From contig JAUIBW010000012.1 in assembly GCA_030427585.1 (NCBI GenBank), positions 62,001 through 126,000 of the forward strand: a DNA stretch of 64,000 nt, in the 5' to 3' direction. This document shows, piece by piece, positions 63,741-64,000 of this stretch (its first letter is position 1; the number at the start of each line of letters is the position of its first letter). The notes under the pieces are model-generated. The model saw only the letters and a program-made list of their open reading frames with translations. It was not told the origin of the DNA and did no database searches. This stretch comes from Bacteroidia bacterium. GTDB lineage: Bacteria; Bacteroidota; Bacteroidia; Flavobacteriales; Flavobacteriaceae. Both the position numbers and the translations under genes were made by a program.

Positions 63741-64000
63741 TTAGTACAGATAGTTTAAAGCAGTTCTGTCATAATTCGAAAATTCTCCATCTTCACTACC
63801 ATCAAAACAAGAGATCATAATAGAATCTGTGTCTAAGCCACTTTGTCCCCACTGATTAGCAGTTGGAGTCCCTGGAATATGAATAGCTCCTATACCACCA
63901 GATCCTTCATTACTATTATCACATCTTCTTCGAGCGTAATCAGTATGTCTGAATCCTAAACAGTGTCCCATTTCATGAGTCATTAAATGCTCCATAGCGT
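63741..64000 (-). CDS. Second M57-like metalloprotease, cut by window edge
   Basis: Only the C-terminal part (84 or more residues) is in the window: HEMGHCLGFRH zinc motif, RRRCDNSNEGSGGIGAIHIPGTP, and FSNYDRTALNYLY. Nearly all of these match the protein at 26604 (HELGHCFGLRH, GAIGAIYIPGTPG, QYDRVALEYLY), so it is a paralog. The start lies beyond 64000. Confidence 0.85.
   Translation of the reverse strand, partial: AMEHLMTHEMGHCLGFRHTDYARRRCDNSNEGSGGIGAIHIPGTPTANQWGQSGLDTDSIMISCFDGSEDGEFSNYDRTALNYLY

Overview
The window comes from a low-G+C member of the Bacteroidota, almost certainly a marine member of the Flavobacteriaceae (an Aquimarina-like genome would fit, but species cannot be fixed from the sequence alone). 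The evidence is the -33 TTG / -7 TAnnTTTG promoters, the 50-residue Flavobacteriia-type protein at 29715, DUF6090 and DUF5916 proteins, TonB receptors with a carboxypeptidase-regulatory-like N-domain, a tRNA without encoded CCA, and a two-component LytS/LytTR pair with TPRs.

Layout. 0-11.4 kb is mostly housekeeping: folE-cysS-yidD, lgt, convergent prfA, a POT peptide transporter, unknown membrane proteins, a cupin, and purM, with a 21-bp tandem repeat between the last two. 11.5-17.9 kb is a leftward curli (functional amyloid) operon: major and minor curlins, CsgE, CsgF, CsgG and a beta-propeller lipoprotein, with unusual domain fusions in CsgE and CsgG. 18.1-21.7 kb holds divergent type III and type II glutamine synthetases. 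21.9-33.1 kb holds a cation antiporter, a LytS/LytTR pair, an M57 protease, a BlaI/BlaR1-like pair plus a secreted copy of its sensor domain, apt and an SPFH protein. A tRNA-Arg(ACG) with a compensated tertiary base pair sits at 33.25 kb, followed by a DJ-1-like lipoprotein, a Fur-family regulator and a methyltransferase.

The most interesting part is 35.7-54.1 kb. A tightly packed leftward operon of ten genes starts at a 36-codon gene for a peptide with a Gly-Gly site and a symmetric His-Cys/Cys/His-Cys tail. It is preceded by a promoter bracketed by two identical 13-bp palindromes and followed by a strong attenuator-like hairpin. Then come a small WH-motif protein, a protein with a PqqD/RRE-like C-terminus, a TonB receptor, a DUF4374-type lipoprotein, an ABC ATPase with two DUF3526-type permeases, a DUF5916 outer-membrane protein and a MATE exporter. 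This reads as an undescribed ribosomal-peptide (RiPP-like), probably metal-binding, production and uptake system. No known RiPP maturase (DUF692, YcaO, radical SAM, LanB/LanM) is visible. About 1.3 kb away, beyond a HAD phosphatase, lies an isonitrile cluster: isocyanide synthase, Fe(II)/2-oxoglutarate oxygenase, aromatic-type FAD monooxygenase, SnoaL-like protein and a tautomerase.

55-64 kb holds an orphan ParB-like protein, a YceI protein, a TetR-controlled MMPL/RND operon with a LolA-like protein and a beta-barrel, with four matching operator sites, and a cut-off second M57 protease. Gene functions are read from motifs by eye; no search was run.
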